From: Pseudolabrys sp.
GTDB lineage: Bacteria > Pseudomonadota > Alphaproteobacteria > Rhizobiales > Xanthobacteraceae
DNA: 64,000 nt
Direction: 5' to 3'
Assembly: GCA_029980465.1 (NCBI GenBank)
Contig: JARYIJ010000001.1
Coordinates: 372,001-436,000, forward strand
The position numbers and the translations under genes were made by a program. Under the pieces are notes generated by a model, which had not been told where the DNA came from, made no database searches, and was given only the letters and a program-made list of their open reading frames with translations. Positions within the stretch are counted from its first letter, which is position 1, and every line of letters starts with the position of its first letter. Shown here in pieces: positions 34,846 to 42,750 of this stretch.

Positions 34846-35505
34846 ATGGCTGAAACCGGACGCTACCGCCGCGCGATCGACGCCCTGCTGACGCCGCGCG
34901 AGCGGCGGCTGTTCACGCGGCTCGATACGCCGCGCAAGATTCAGGATTATCTCGATTCACTCCCCGCCAATTTCGAGCTCGACGGCGACACCCATATGTC
35001 GCCGCGCCGCGTGATCGCGACGCGCGTCGCGCATTGCACCGAAGGCGCGCTGCTCGCCGCCGCGTGCCTCATCTACAACGGCCGGGACGCATTCCTGCTC
35101 GACCTGCGGTCGCTGCCGACCGACCAAGACCACGTCGTCACGCTGTTTCGCGAGCGCGGATATTGGGGCGCCATCAGCAAGACCAACCATGCCGTGCTGC
35201 GCTGGCGCGATCCGATCTACAAAAGCCCGCGCGAAGTGGCGATGTCCTACGCCCACGAATATTTCCTGCCGGGCGGCACGAAATCGCTACTATCATTCTC
35301 GAAGCCGTTCCGCCTCACCCGCTATGCGCCGAAGCGATGGGTGACGGCGGAGGAGAACCTCGACTGGCTGGTGATCGCGCTCGACGACTCGCCGCACATT
35401 CCGCTCGCGCCGCGCCGCATCCTCAGACGCCGCCGCCGCACCTCGCGCTTCGAGCGCGACGTGCTCGATCAGGCCGAATGGAAGAAGCCCCGTCAATCAA
35501 CATGA
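34846..35505 (+). CDS. Hypothetical protein, transglutaminase-like features
   Basis: 219 residues, soluble, with no signal peptide. RVAHCTEGALLAAACLIYNG, TDQDHVVTLFRERGYWGAIS and NHAVLRWRDPIYKSPREVAM give a Cys, His, Asp order like a transglutaminase/papain-type catalytic triad (Cys about residue 66, His about 116, Asp about 122). The C-terminus is Arg-rich. It is probably a small thiol enzyme, but no named family can be assigned with certainty. It follows the TonB-like gene with a gap of about 117 bases and precedes the beta-keto acid cleavage gene. Confidence 0.75.
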   Translation: MAETGRYRRAIDALLTPRERRLFTRLDTPRKIQDYLDSLPANFELDGDTHMSPRRVIATRVAHCTEGALLAAACLIYNGRDAFLLDLRSLPTDQDHVVTLFRERGYWGAISKTNHAVLRWRDPIYKSPREVAMSYAHEYFLPGGTKSLLSFSKPFRLTRYAPKRWVTAEENLDWLVIALDDSPHIPLAPRRILRRRRRTSRFERDVLDQAEWKKPRQST

Positions 35506-35568
35506 AGGCCCGGACATGCGCCGTTCCAAGTTGACCCCGCCGCGCGCGCAGCCTTAAGTAACCGCGCC

Positions 35569-36402
35569 ATGACAACACCCTGCATCATCACCGTCGCCAT
35601 CACCGGATCCGTCCCCACCAAGAAGGACAACCCGGCGGTCCCCATCACCGTCTCCGAGCAGGTCGAATCGACGCAGGCCTCGTTCGAGGCCGGCGCCACG
35701 CTCGCGCATTGCCACGTCCGCAACGACGACGGCACCACGACGTCCGACCCGGAGAGGTTCGGCCGGCTGGTCGAGGGGCTGAGGAAGCACTGCCCCGGCA
35801 TGATCATCCAGCTCTCGACCGGCGGGCGTTCCGGCACCGGCCGCGAGCGCGGCGGCATGCTGCCGCTGTCGCCCGACATGGCCTCGCTGTCGACCGGCTC
35901 GTGCAACTTCCCGACGCGCGTCTATGAAAATTCGCCGGAGCTGGTCGACTGGCTGGCGTCCGAGATGGTCAAATATGATGTCAAGCCGGAGATCGAGGCC
36001 TTCGATCTGTCGATGATCTTCCAGGCCGTGAAGATGGAGAAGGACGGCAAGATCAAGGGGCCGCTGCACGTCCAGTTCGTCATGGGCGTGAAGAACGCCA
36101 TGCCGGTCGACAAGGACACGTTCGACTTCTACGTCGCGACGCTCAAGCGCCTGGCGCCGGACGCGACCTGGACCGGCGCCGGCATCGGCGCGGGCCAGTT
36201 GATGCTCAACCGCTGGAGCCTCGAAGCCGGCGGCCATTGCCGCACCGGCCTCGAGGACAATATCCGCTGGAACAAGGAGAAGCTCGCGCCGTCGAACGCC
36301 GCCCTCGTCAAGCGCGTCGCCGACCTGTGCGCCGAATACGGCCGCCATCCAGCCTCGGTCGCCGAGGCGCGCAAGCTGCTCCATCTCAAGGCGGCGGCGT
36401 AA
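35569..36402 (+). CDS. Beta-keto acid cleavage enzyme (BKACE, DUF849 family)
   Basis: 277 residues, the usual length. Zinc-site His residues are in GATLAHCHVRNDDG. EIEAFDLSMIFQAVK (catalytic acid region), VQFVMGVKNAMP and GIGAGQLMLNRWSLEAGGH follow in BKACE order. The family condenses a beta-keto acid with acetyl-CoA, giving acetoacetate and a new CoA ester (for example 3-keto-5-aminohexanoate in lysine fermentation). Which keto acid is used here is unknown. Confidence 0.92.
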   Translation: MTTPCIITVAITGSVPTKKDNPAVPITVSEQVESTQASFEAGATLAHCHVRNDDGTTTSDPERFGRLVEGLRKHCPGMIIQLSTGGRSGTGRERGGMLPLSPDMASLSTGSCNFPTRVYENSPELVDWLASEMVKYDVKPEIEAFDLSMIFQAVKMEKDGKIKGPLHVQFVMGVKNAMPVDKDTFDFYVATLKRLAPDATWTGAGIGAGQLMLNRWSLEAGGHCRTGLEDNIRWNKEKLAPSNAALVKRVADLCAEYGRHPASVAEARKLLHLKAAA

Positions 36403-36428
36403 GCGAGCCATTCAAGTACGGCTCGCTC

Positions 36429-36450
36429 CCTCTCCCGCTTGCGGGAGAGG
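36429..36450. terminator. Bidirectional hairpin between convergent BKACE and hemC genes
   Basis: CCTCTCCCGC-TT-GCGGGAGAGG is a perfect 10-base stem between two convergent stops. This sequence type is common as an intergenic repeat/terminator in Hyphomicrobiales; there is no clear T-run. Confidence 0.6.
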
Positions 36451-36467
36451 TAAAGCGCGGGCCCGCC

Positions 36468-37388
36468 TCAATCCGGAAAAAACTCGGGGCGGGCGCGGCG
36501 CTTGATCTCCTGTCCCGCCGCGGTGCCGATGCGTTCGGCATCGCCGCGGCGGCCTTGCCTCTCGATCTCATGCGCGGCGCGGCCGTCCGGCGTCGCGATC
36601 AGGCCGCGGAAGGCGATGCTGTCGCCGTCGACCGTTGCATGCGCGGCAATCGGCGTCTTGCAGGTGCCGTCGAGCACGGCAAGAAACGCACGCTCCAGCG
36701 TGACGGCGGCCGCCGTATCGGCGTGATCGATGCGCGCCAGCCGTTCGTTGGTGCTGTCGTCGTCTGCCCGCGTTTCGATCGCAATCGCGCCCTGCCCGCC
36801 GGCCGGCAGGAACTCAGCCTCGCTCATGACGCGCGTGGCATGATGACCGAGCCCGAGACGCTTCAACCCGGCGACCGCGAGGATCGTCGCGTCCGCTTCG
36901 CCTTGTTCGAGCTTGCGCAGCCGCGTTTCGACATTGCCGCGCAGCGGCACGATCCTGAGGTCCGGCCGCAGCCGCAGCGCGATGGCCTGCCGCCGCGGCG
37001 AGCTGGTGCCGAGGCTGGCGCCGCGCGGCAACGCGGCGAGGCTCGCCGCCTTGCGGCTGAGAAACGCGTCGCGCACATCCTCGCGCTCGAGATAGGCGGC
37101 GAGCCTGAGGCCCGGCGGCATCAGCGAGGGCACGTCCTTGGCCGAGTGCACGGCGAGATCGATCGCGCCGGCGAGCAACGCCTCCTCGATCTCCTTGGTA
37201 AACAGCCCCTTGCCGCCGGCGTCGGCCAATGGGCGGTCCTGAATCCTGTCGCCGGTGGTGCGGATCACCGCGATCGCGATGTCGTCCGGCGCGATGCCGT
37301 GCGCCGCCGCCAGCCGGTCGCGCACCGCGTGCGCCTGATACATCGCCAGCGGGCTGCCGCGCGTTCCGATCCGGAGCCAGGGCGCCAT
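36468..37388 (-). CDS. hemC: Hydroxymethylbilane synthase (porphobilinogen deaminase)
   Basis: 306 residues, as expected. Motifs in order: LRIGTRGSPLAMYQA, HSAKDVPSLMPPGLRLAAYL, LGTSSPRRQAI, and the cofactor-anchoring Cys in AVLDGTCKTPIAAHA. It joins four porphobilinogen units into hydroxymethylbilane on a dipyrromethane cofactor for heme and other tetrapyrroles. It begins 5 bases after hemE, so the two are co-transcribed. Confidence 0.97.
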   Translation of the reverse strand: MAPWLRIGTRGSPLAMYQAHAVRDRLAAAHGIAPDDIAIAVIRTTGDRIQDRPLADAGGKGLFTKEIEEALLAGAIDLAVHSAKDVPSLMPPGLRLAAYLEREDVRDAFLSRKAASLAALPRGASLGTSSPRRQAIALRLRPDLRIVPLRGNVETRLRKLEQGEADATILAVAGLKRLGLGHHATRVMSEAEFLPAGGQGAIAIETRADDDSTNERLARIDHADTAAAVTLERAFLAVLDGTCKTPIAAHATVDGDSIAFRGLIATPDGRAAHEIERQGRRGDAERIGTAAGQEIKRRARPEFFPD

Positions 37389-37393
37389 CGCGT

Positions 37394-38449
37394 CTATCCT
37401 CGCACGCGGGCCAGCATGCGCTCGACATGCGCAATGGGCGTGTCGGGCAGGATGCCGTGGCCGAGGTTGAAAATGAACGGGCCGCCGCCTAACACGGCCT
37501 TCACGTCATCGACGGCGCGGTCGAGCGCGTCGCCGCCGCCGCGCAGCACCTCGGGATCGAGATTGCCCTGCACGGCCACCTTCGACTGAATCTCCTTGCG
37601 GGCAAACTCGCGGTCGATCGCGGTTTCGAGGCTCACCGCATCGACGCCGGTTTCGGCGACGTAGCGCGGGATATTCCGCCCGGCGCCGCGCGGAAAGCCG
37701 ATGATCCTCGTGCCCGGCCGCGCCGCCCTCACCCGCGCGACCAGCGCCTTGGTCGGCTGCACGCACCAGCGTTCGAAGTCATCGCCGCGAAGCGAGCCGG
37801 CCCAGGTGTCGAAGATTTGCAGGCACTCGGCTCCGGCATCGAGCTGGCCGACGAGATAACGCGCCGAGGCGTCGACGAGTTTGTCGAGCAGCGCCGCGAA
37901 CGCTTCGGGATGGCTTGCGGCGAAGCTCTTGGCCGGCGCCTGATCCGGCGTGCCGCGTCCGGCGATCATGTAGGTCGCGACGGTCCACGGCGCGCCGCAG
38001 AAGCCGATCAGCGCGACGGCTGGCGGCAGCTCGGCCTTCACGCGCCGCACCGTCTCGTAGACCGGCGACAGCGTCTTGTCGTCCACCGCTGACGCCAGGC
38101 GGTTGAGGTCGCCGGCGCGCGACAGCGGCGGCAGGCGCGGCCCCTCGCCTTCGACGAAGCTGACGGTCTGCCCGAGCGCGTGCGGGATGACGAGGATGTC
38201 GGAGAACAGGATCGCGGCGTCGAAGCCGAAGCGGCGGACCGGCTGCAGCGTGACCTCGGCGGCGAGCGCGGGATCGAAGCACAGGCCGAGGAAGCTGCCG
38301 GCCCTGGCCCGAAGCGCGCGGTATTCCGGCAGATAGCGGCCGGCCTGCCGCATCATCCAGACCGGCGGCGGCGTTCTCGTCTTGCGGGACAGGACATCCA
38401 GGATCGGCTTGGTCACGCGCACAGCGGCGCGAGATCCGGCCGCCCTCAA
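37394..38449 (-). CDS. hemE: Uroporphyrinogen decarboxylase
   Basis: 351 residues. Family signatures are [19 protein letters not shown] near the N-terminus, [31 protein letters not shown] and a C-terminal [12 protein letters not shown]. It decarboxylates uroporphyrinogen III to coproporphyrinogen III. ATG 38449 is used; in-frame GTG codons shortly inside could also start a protein beginning closer to [11 protein letters not shown]. It is first in the hemE-hemC pair. In some Alphaproteobacteria hemE lies by the replication origin, but the usual origin-side neighbours are absent here. Confidence 0.97.
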   Translation of the reverse strand: MRAAGSRAAVRVTKPILDVLSRKTRTPPPVWMMRQAGRYLPEYRALRARAGSFLGLCFDPALAAEVTLQPVRRFGFDAAILFSDILVIPHALGQTVSFVEGEGPRLPPLSRAGDLNRLASAVDDKTLSPVYETVRRVKAELPPAVALIGFCGAPWTVATYMIAGRGTPDQAPAKSFAASHPEAFAALLDKLVDASARYLVGQLDAGAECLQIFDTWAGSLRGDDFERWCVQPTKALVARVRAARPGTRIIGFPRGAGRNIPRYVAETGVDAVSLETAIDREFARKEIQSKVAVQGNLDPEVLRGGGDALDRAVDDVKAVLGGGPFIFNLGHGILPDTPIAHVERMLARVRG

Positions 38450-38529
38450 TCATCGTCATTCGGATGCCGAGACCTACGATGCCGCGCCGCGGCGGGCAAC
38501 CCGGCGCGCGGTACGCCCGCAGGCCTCGC

Positions 38530-40470
38530 TCAGGTCGAGATTTGCCCGTTGTAATCCCGTGTTGCCGCCTGCGACCTGCTTCGCCGCCGGCTCCAGATCC
38601 AGACCCCGGCGGCCAGCAGAATGACGCTGCCGATCGCGGCAGGGATAAGCTGTCCGATCATCAAGAGAATACCGGCAGCGAGAAGCAGAGCGCGCGGCAC
38701 CGCCCCGATGGGGCCGAACAAGTAACCTTCCTGCGCGCTCACGAGTGCCGGCATGGCGATCACGGCGCAGGCGATGCCGAACACAATCTGCCCGACCGTT
38801 CCTATCAGCAGCAGCGCCGGGTTGTAGATGAAAACGAACGGAATCAGAAACGCGATGATCGCGAGACGGCAGCACTGCATCCCAATCTTGATGGGATTGG
38901 CGTTGGCAATCGTCGCCGCGGCAAAGGCGGCAACGGCGATCGGCGGCGTGATTGCCGACATCGACGCAAAATAAACGATGAACAGGTGGGCCTGAAGCAT
39001 CGGAATATCGAGCGCCAGAAGCGCTGGCGCCGCGAGGACAGCAGCGAGTTCATAGACCGCCGGCGTCGGCATGCCCATGCCGAGCACGATCACGATGACC
39101 GTCGTGATGATGAGCGTCAGAAGACCGCTTCCGCTGGCGAGGATAAACAAGGCCGAGGAAATCTTTCCGGTGAGGTCGGTCATCGCCAACGTGCCGACGA
39201 CGAGTCCCGCCACGGCGCAGGCGACGCCGATGCCGGTCATGCGCCGCGTGCCGTCGTCGAGCGCGCGCACCAGGGCCTTGCCGATCGCAGCCGGCTTGCG
39301 CAGGCGCCAGCACACGATCGGCACCAGGCTGGCCAGGGCGAGCGCAGCGGAGAACGACGGCCGGTCTTCGGTCAATACGAACCAGATCAGGATCACGATC
39401 GGAACAAAGTAGTACCAATCTCTTCGCACGACCCTGAACACCGACGGCGTGTCGGCCGTCGCGAGCGGCGTCAATCCGCTGTTTCGTGACCGGTAATCGA
39501 CCGCGAGAAACACCGACATGTAATAGAGCAGCGCCGGCACGACCGCAGCGATGACGATGGCGCTGTAAGGAATGCCGGTGAAGTCGGCCATCAGGAACGC
39601 GGCGGACCCCATCACCGGCGGCAGCAGCGCGCCACCGGTCGAGGCGACAGCCTCGACCGCGCCGGCGTAGGTCGGCGTGAGGCCGGTGCGGATCATTAGC
39701 GGAATCGTGAACGACCCCGTCGTCACGACGTCGGCTGTCGGTGAGCCGGAGATCGAACCGTAGAGGCCGGACGACACCACCGCGACCTTGGCCGGCCCCC
39801 CGATCTGACGGCCGACGAGACTGTTCGCAAGATCGAAGAAGAAGTCTCCACCGCCAGCGATATCGAGCAGCGTGCCGAACGCGACGAAGGCGAACACCAG
39901 CAGCGCGGCAACGCCGAGCGCCGGACCGAACACGCCGTTGGTCGTATAGACGATCTGGTAGAGGACTTCGTCGAGGCTCAGGGGGCGATGCCAGAACGCA
40001 CCCGAGAGATACTGGCCGAACACGCCATAGGCGAGAAAAGCCAGAACGACGGCGACCAGCGTGAAGCCGATGCAACGGCGTGTCGCCTCGAGCACCAGCG
40101 CGATCAGTACGATTCCTGCGATGCGGTCGACCGTGCTCAAATCGTCGATCATCGGCAGCAACTGATCGAATGCCGGCTGCATGATGATGAAGTAGACGGA
40201 GATCACCAGCGAACACAGCGCCGCCGCCCAAGAGAAGATCGAATGTCCGGTCGGCCGCGCGGGATTGCCAGTCGTGGTCAGGAACGCGATCGACAATATG
40301 GCGCCAATGAACCAGTCGAGCGCGATGCCGCGGTCGACATAAAATCCAAACGCCAGGAGAATGAAGAAGGCCGATGTCGCAATCGCGATCAGTGACACGA
40401 AACCAGAGCCGAGCCGGCCGAGCCGGCGTGGACGTCCCGGCGCCAGGAGTTGAATGAGCTTGGCGGACAC
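38530..40470 (-). CDS. TRAP transporter fused permease (4TM-12TM, TAXI type)
   Basis: 646 residues from a GTG preceded by GAGAGGAA; an ATG 11 codons upstream (40503) lies beside a strong hairpin and has no ribosome site. It is a fused small/large permease: about four N-terminal helices, then the DctM domain with SGLYGSISGSPTADVVTTGS, EAVASTGGALLPPVMGSAAF and a C-terminal LGMGMPTPAVYEL repeat. TAXI-TRAP systems use an ion gradient to import organic acids captured by a TAXI protein, which is encoded immediately upstream. Confidence 0.92.
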   Translation of the reverse strand: MSAKLIQLLAPGRPRRLGRLGSGFVSLIAIATSAFFILLAFGFYVDRGIALDWFIGAILSIAFLTTTGNPARPTGHSIFSWAAALCSLVISVYFIIMQPAFDQLLPMIDDLSTVDRIAGIVLIALVLEATRRCIGFTLVAVVLAFLAYGVFGQYLSGAFWHRPLSLDEVLYQIVYTTNGVFGPALGVAALLVFAFVAFGTLLDIAGGGDFFFDLANSLVGRQIGGPAKVAVVSSGLYGSISGSPTADVVTTGSFTIPLMIRTGLTPTYAGAVEAVASTGGALLPPVMGSAAFLMADFTGIPYSAIVIAAVVPALLYYMSVFLAVDYRSRNSGLTPLATADTPSVFRVVRRDWYYFVPIVILIWFVLTEDRPSFSAALALASLVPIVCWRLRKPAAIGKALVRALDDGTRRMTGIGVACAVAGLVVGTLAMTDLTGKISSALFILASGSGLLTLIITTVIVIVLGMGMPTPAVYELAAVLAAPALLALDIPMLQAHLFIVYFASMSAITPPIAVAAFAAATIANANPIKIGMQCCRLAIIAFLIPFVFIYNPALLLIGTVGQIVFGIACAVIAMPALVSAQEGYLFGPIGAVPRALLLAAGILLMIGQLIPAAIGSVILLAAGVWIWSRRRSRSQAATRDYNGQIST

Positions 40471-40504
40471 GGCGTTCCTCTCGCCTTCTATCGCGAAAAA
40501 CATG

Positions 40505-40529
40505 AAGGCGGCGGCATAACCGCCGCCTT
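40505..40529 (-). promoter_or_regulatory. Hairpin between TAXI and TRAP permease genes
   Basis: AAGGCGGCGG-CATAA-CCGCCGCCTT is a perfect 10-base stem starting 14 bases past the TAXI stop. It probably stabilises the upstream message or partly terminates, giving more binding protein than permease. Confidence 0.55.
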
Positions 40530-40542
40530 CGGCGGTTGAGGC

Positions 40543-41526
40543 CTATTGGATGCCCGCGGCTTTGTACGCTTTCTTCGCGCCGGCGGCCAATTCAAGCGGC
40601 GCAACATCCGGCAGCGCCTTCTTGCCCATGCGTGCGAAGGATGGATAGGCCTTGGTCAGGTAGTCGAAGTGATCGAGCATCGCCTTGGTAATGGTTTCGG
40701 CCTCGGCGTCGGACATCTTGTCGGACGCAACCAGCACGACGTGACCGGTGACGGTGCCGACCGGCTCGGGTTCAAAGGCGTAGGTCTTGGCCGGAATAGT
40801 GACCGAAGTCGTCCCGATATCGCCGTTGATCTTGGCCTGCGTCGCGGCGGAGATCGGCAGCAGCTTCACTCCCATGTCATGCGACAGACGCTCAAGTTGC
40901 GCCGATGGGAACGCCAGCATGTTGAGGACGAGATCGACCTGGCCGTTCTTGAGCATGTCGAGGCCGCTGTTGAAATCGACATATTCGATGCGGCCACCGT
41001 TGGCGGCGATTGCCTTCGGCGACAGGCCCGCCGCGGTGAACACCGCTTCGCCGGCGATTGCCATCATCGTGCCGCGCTTGTTGAGCGCAATCCGAATCGG
41101 CTTGTTGGCTTTTGCGATGTCGTCGAGGTTCGCATAAGGCGAGTCCTTTCGCACCACAATCTGTACGGTGGCCTCGGGATCGAGCAGCGCGATAGCGCGA
41201 ATGTTGGTGATCTTCTGCTTGAACGGCGGCGCGCCCTTGGAGGCACTGAGCGCCATCTGCGCATGCGTGATGCCAAGTTGCACCTTACCTTCCGACACAA
41301 GCTGGACATTCGCCGCGTCGCGGCCCGGCTCATAGGTGAATGACGAACCGGGCACCTGAAGACGGATGGTCTGGCCGATCGCCGCGCCCATGGCGCTCCA
41401 CGCGCCGCCAACGGAACCGCCTGCGAGCGTGATCTTCAGCGAATCGGCCGAAGCGGCAACCGGGCCGCCGATCAGCACGGCGCTCACGCCGAACGCGAGA
41501 ACGAGAGATTTCATGGATCGATGCAT
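40543..41526 (-). CDS. TAXI-family TRAP substrate-binding protein
   Basis: 327 residues with a signal peptide cleaved near AASAD. The TAXI N-terminal pattern LKITLAGGSVGGAWSAMGAA is followed by PGSSFTYEPGRDAANVQLVS and LGITHAQMALSAS. Periplasmic receptor for the fused permease encoded next. The TAXI family binds dicarboxylates, glutamate and other acids; the ligand here is unknown. Divergent from nadC across 379 bases carrying palindromic sites, which suggests shared control. Confidence 0.92.
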   Translation of the reverse strand: MHRSMKSLVLAFGVSAVLIGGPVAASADSLKITLAGGSVGGAWSAMGAAIGQTIRLQVPGSSFTYEPGRDAANVQLVSEGKVQLGITHAQMALSASKGAPPFKQKITNIRAIALLDPEATVQIVVRKDSPYANLDDIAKANKPIRIALNKRGTMMAIAGEAVFTAAGLSPKAIAANGGRIEYVDFNSGLDMLKNGQVDLVLNMLAFPSAQLERLSHDMGVKLLPISAATQAKINGDIGTTSVTIPAKTYAFEPEPVGTVTGHVVLVASDKMSDAEAETITKAMLDHFDYLTKAYPSFARMGKKALPDVAPLELAAGAKKAYKAAGIQ

Positions 41527-41905
41527 TGACGTTCCTCCGGAGTAATTGGCGTGGGCAGAATGACCGCACGCGCGGCTTGGCGCCTGACTTTCTGAACATC
41601 GTACCGTCCGCCGTGACGAATCGCGGCGATGGACGCGGCAAGGCTGAGCTTCGGCTTCGGCATGGCTGGAATTCCGTCCTACCGGCCCTCGCGCCGGCGT
41701 GGCCGGACGGTTCGGGCAAACTCATTTGCACACATATGATCGGCGGACTGACCGCTCGCCGTCAATGCCCGATTTAGCCTATATTTCCGGCATCAACAGC
41801 GTTTCCATTGACAAAGGGCCGCACGGCGATATCGTTTGTACACAAATGAATTAGCCAGTGGGCTGCCAGTGCTTTTTGCACCGCAAAAAACGGGACTGAG
41901 GTTCT
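41527..41905. promoter_or_regulatory. Divergent promoter region with two similar palindromic sites
   Basis: No gene is visible. TTTGT-AC-ACAAA (41835-41846) is a perfect palindrome placed just after a TTGACA (41808-41813), 16 bases, TATCGT promoter-like pair facing nadC, a position suited to repression. A partial second copy, TTTGCACACATA, is at 41726-41737 on the TAXI side. The repressor gene is not adjacent; the sites look like GntR- or LacI-type operators. Confidence 0.5.
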
Positions 41906-42742
41906 ATGCTTGATCATTACATGGTTGGCCGCCTGATCGATCTGTGGCTTGCCGAGGACATCGGCGCGTGCGATCTCACCTGCCAGGCGATGATCGCCGC
42001 CGACGCCAAGGGCACGTTCCGCATGAACGCGCGCGAGCCGCAGACAGTGGCGGGCGTCGACGTGGCCGCGATGGTGTTCCGTCATTACGACCCGACGCTC
42101 GATGTCAAGCTCACCGCCCGGGACGGCGACAAGGCCGTCAAGGGCACGCCGCTGATGACCATCAGCGGCAACGCCCGCAGCGTCCTCACCGCCGAACGCA
42201 CCGCGCTCAATATCGTGCAGCATATGTCGGGCATTGCCACGCTCACCGCGCGATTTGTCGCAGAGATCGCCGGCACCAAGGCGAGACTGATCGACACCCG
42301 CAAGACGACGCCGGGCCTGCGCATGCTCGAGAAGCACGCCGTCATCTGCGGCGGCGGCGCCAATCACCGCCTCGGCCTCGATGGCGGCGTGATGATCAAG
42401 GATAACCACATCGTGGTGAGCGGCAGCATCGTTGCCGCGGTCGCCCGCGCCCGCGCCAGTATTCCCTCGCTGACCAAGATCGAGGTCGAATGCGACCGGC
42501 TCGAGCAGGTGCGCGAAGCGCTCGCCGCCAATGCCGACGTCATCATGCTGGACAATATGTCGCTCGACGACATGCGCGCCGCGGTGAAGCTGGTCGACGG
42601 CCGCGTGCCGCTGGAAGCCTCGGGCGGCGTGCGATTCGAGACGGTCCGCGGCATTGCCGAGACCGGCGTCGATTTCATCTCGACCAGCCGGATCACCCAG
42701 GCCGCGCCCGCCGTGGACATTGGTCTCGACGACGCCAACTGA
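41906..42742 (+). CDS. nadC: Nicotinate-nucleotide diphosphorylase (carboxylating), quinolinate phosphoribosyltransferase
   Basis: 278 residues. Catalytic features: [16 protein letters not shown] at the N-terminus, [20 protein letters not shown] (quinolinate- and PRPP-binding Arg/Lys), [20 protein letters not shown], and [20 protein letters not shown]. The IKDNHI form separates it from ModD-type paralogs. It converts quinolinate plus PRPP to nicotinate mononucleotide, CO2 and pyrophosphate. nadA and nadB are not adjacent. It lies 8 bases before a fused gene predicted to make PRPP and opposite a TAXI/TRAP importer. Confidence 0.93.
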   Translation: MLDHYMVGRLIDLWLAEDIGACDLTCQAMIAADAKGTFRMNAREPQTVAGVDVAAMVFRHYDPTLDVKLTARDGDKAVKGTPLMTISGNARSVLTAERTALNIVQHMSGIATLTARFVAEIAGTKARLIDTRKTTPGLRMLEKHAVICGGGANHRLGLDGGVMIKDNHIVVSGSIVAAVARARASIPSLTKIEVECDRLEQVREALAANADVIMLDNMSLDDMRAAVKLVDGRVPLEASGGVRFETVRGIAETGVDFISTSRITQAAPAVDIGLDDAN

Positions 42743-42750
42743 GCGCTGCG

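Noticed and set aside
37394..38530. Replication origin near hemE
   Set aside because: Some Alphaproteobacteria have hemE beside the origin, but the usual neighbours (rho, mnmE, parAB or similar) and DnaA/CtrA box clusters are absent; only an 80-base gap precedes hemE.
41906..42742. ModD (molybdenum-cluster paralog of NadC)
   Set aside because: The sequence keeps the IKDNHI segment and full quinolinate-site residues typical of NadC, and no molybdate transport genes are adjacent.
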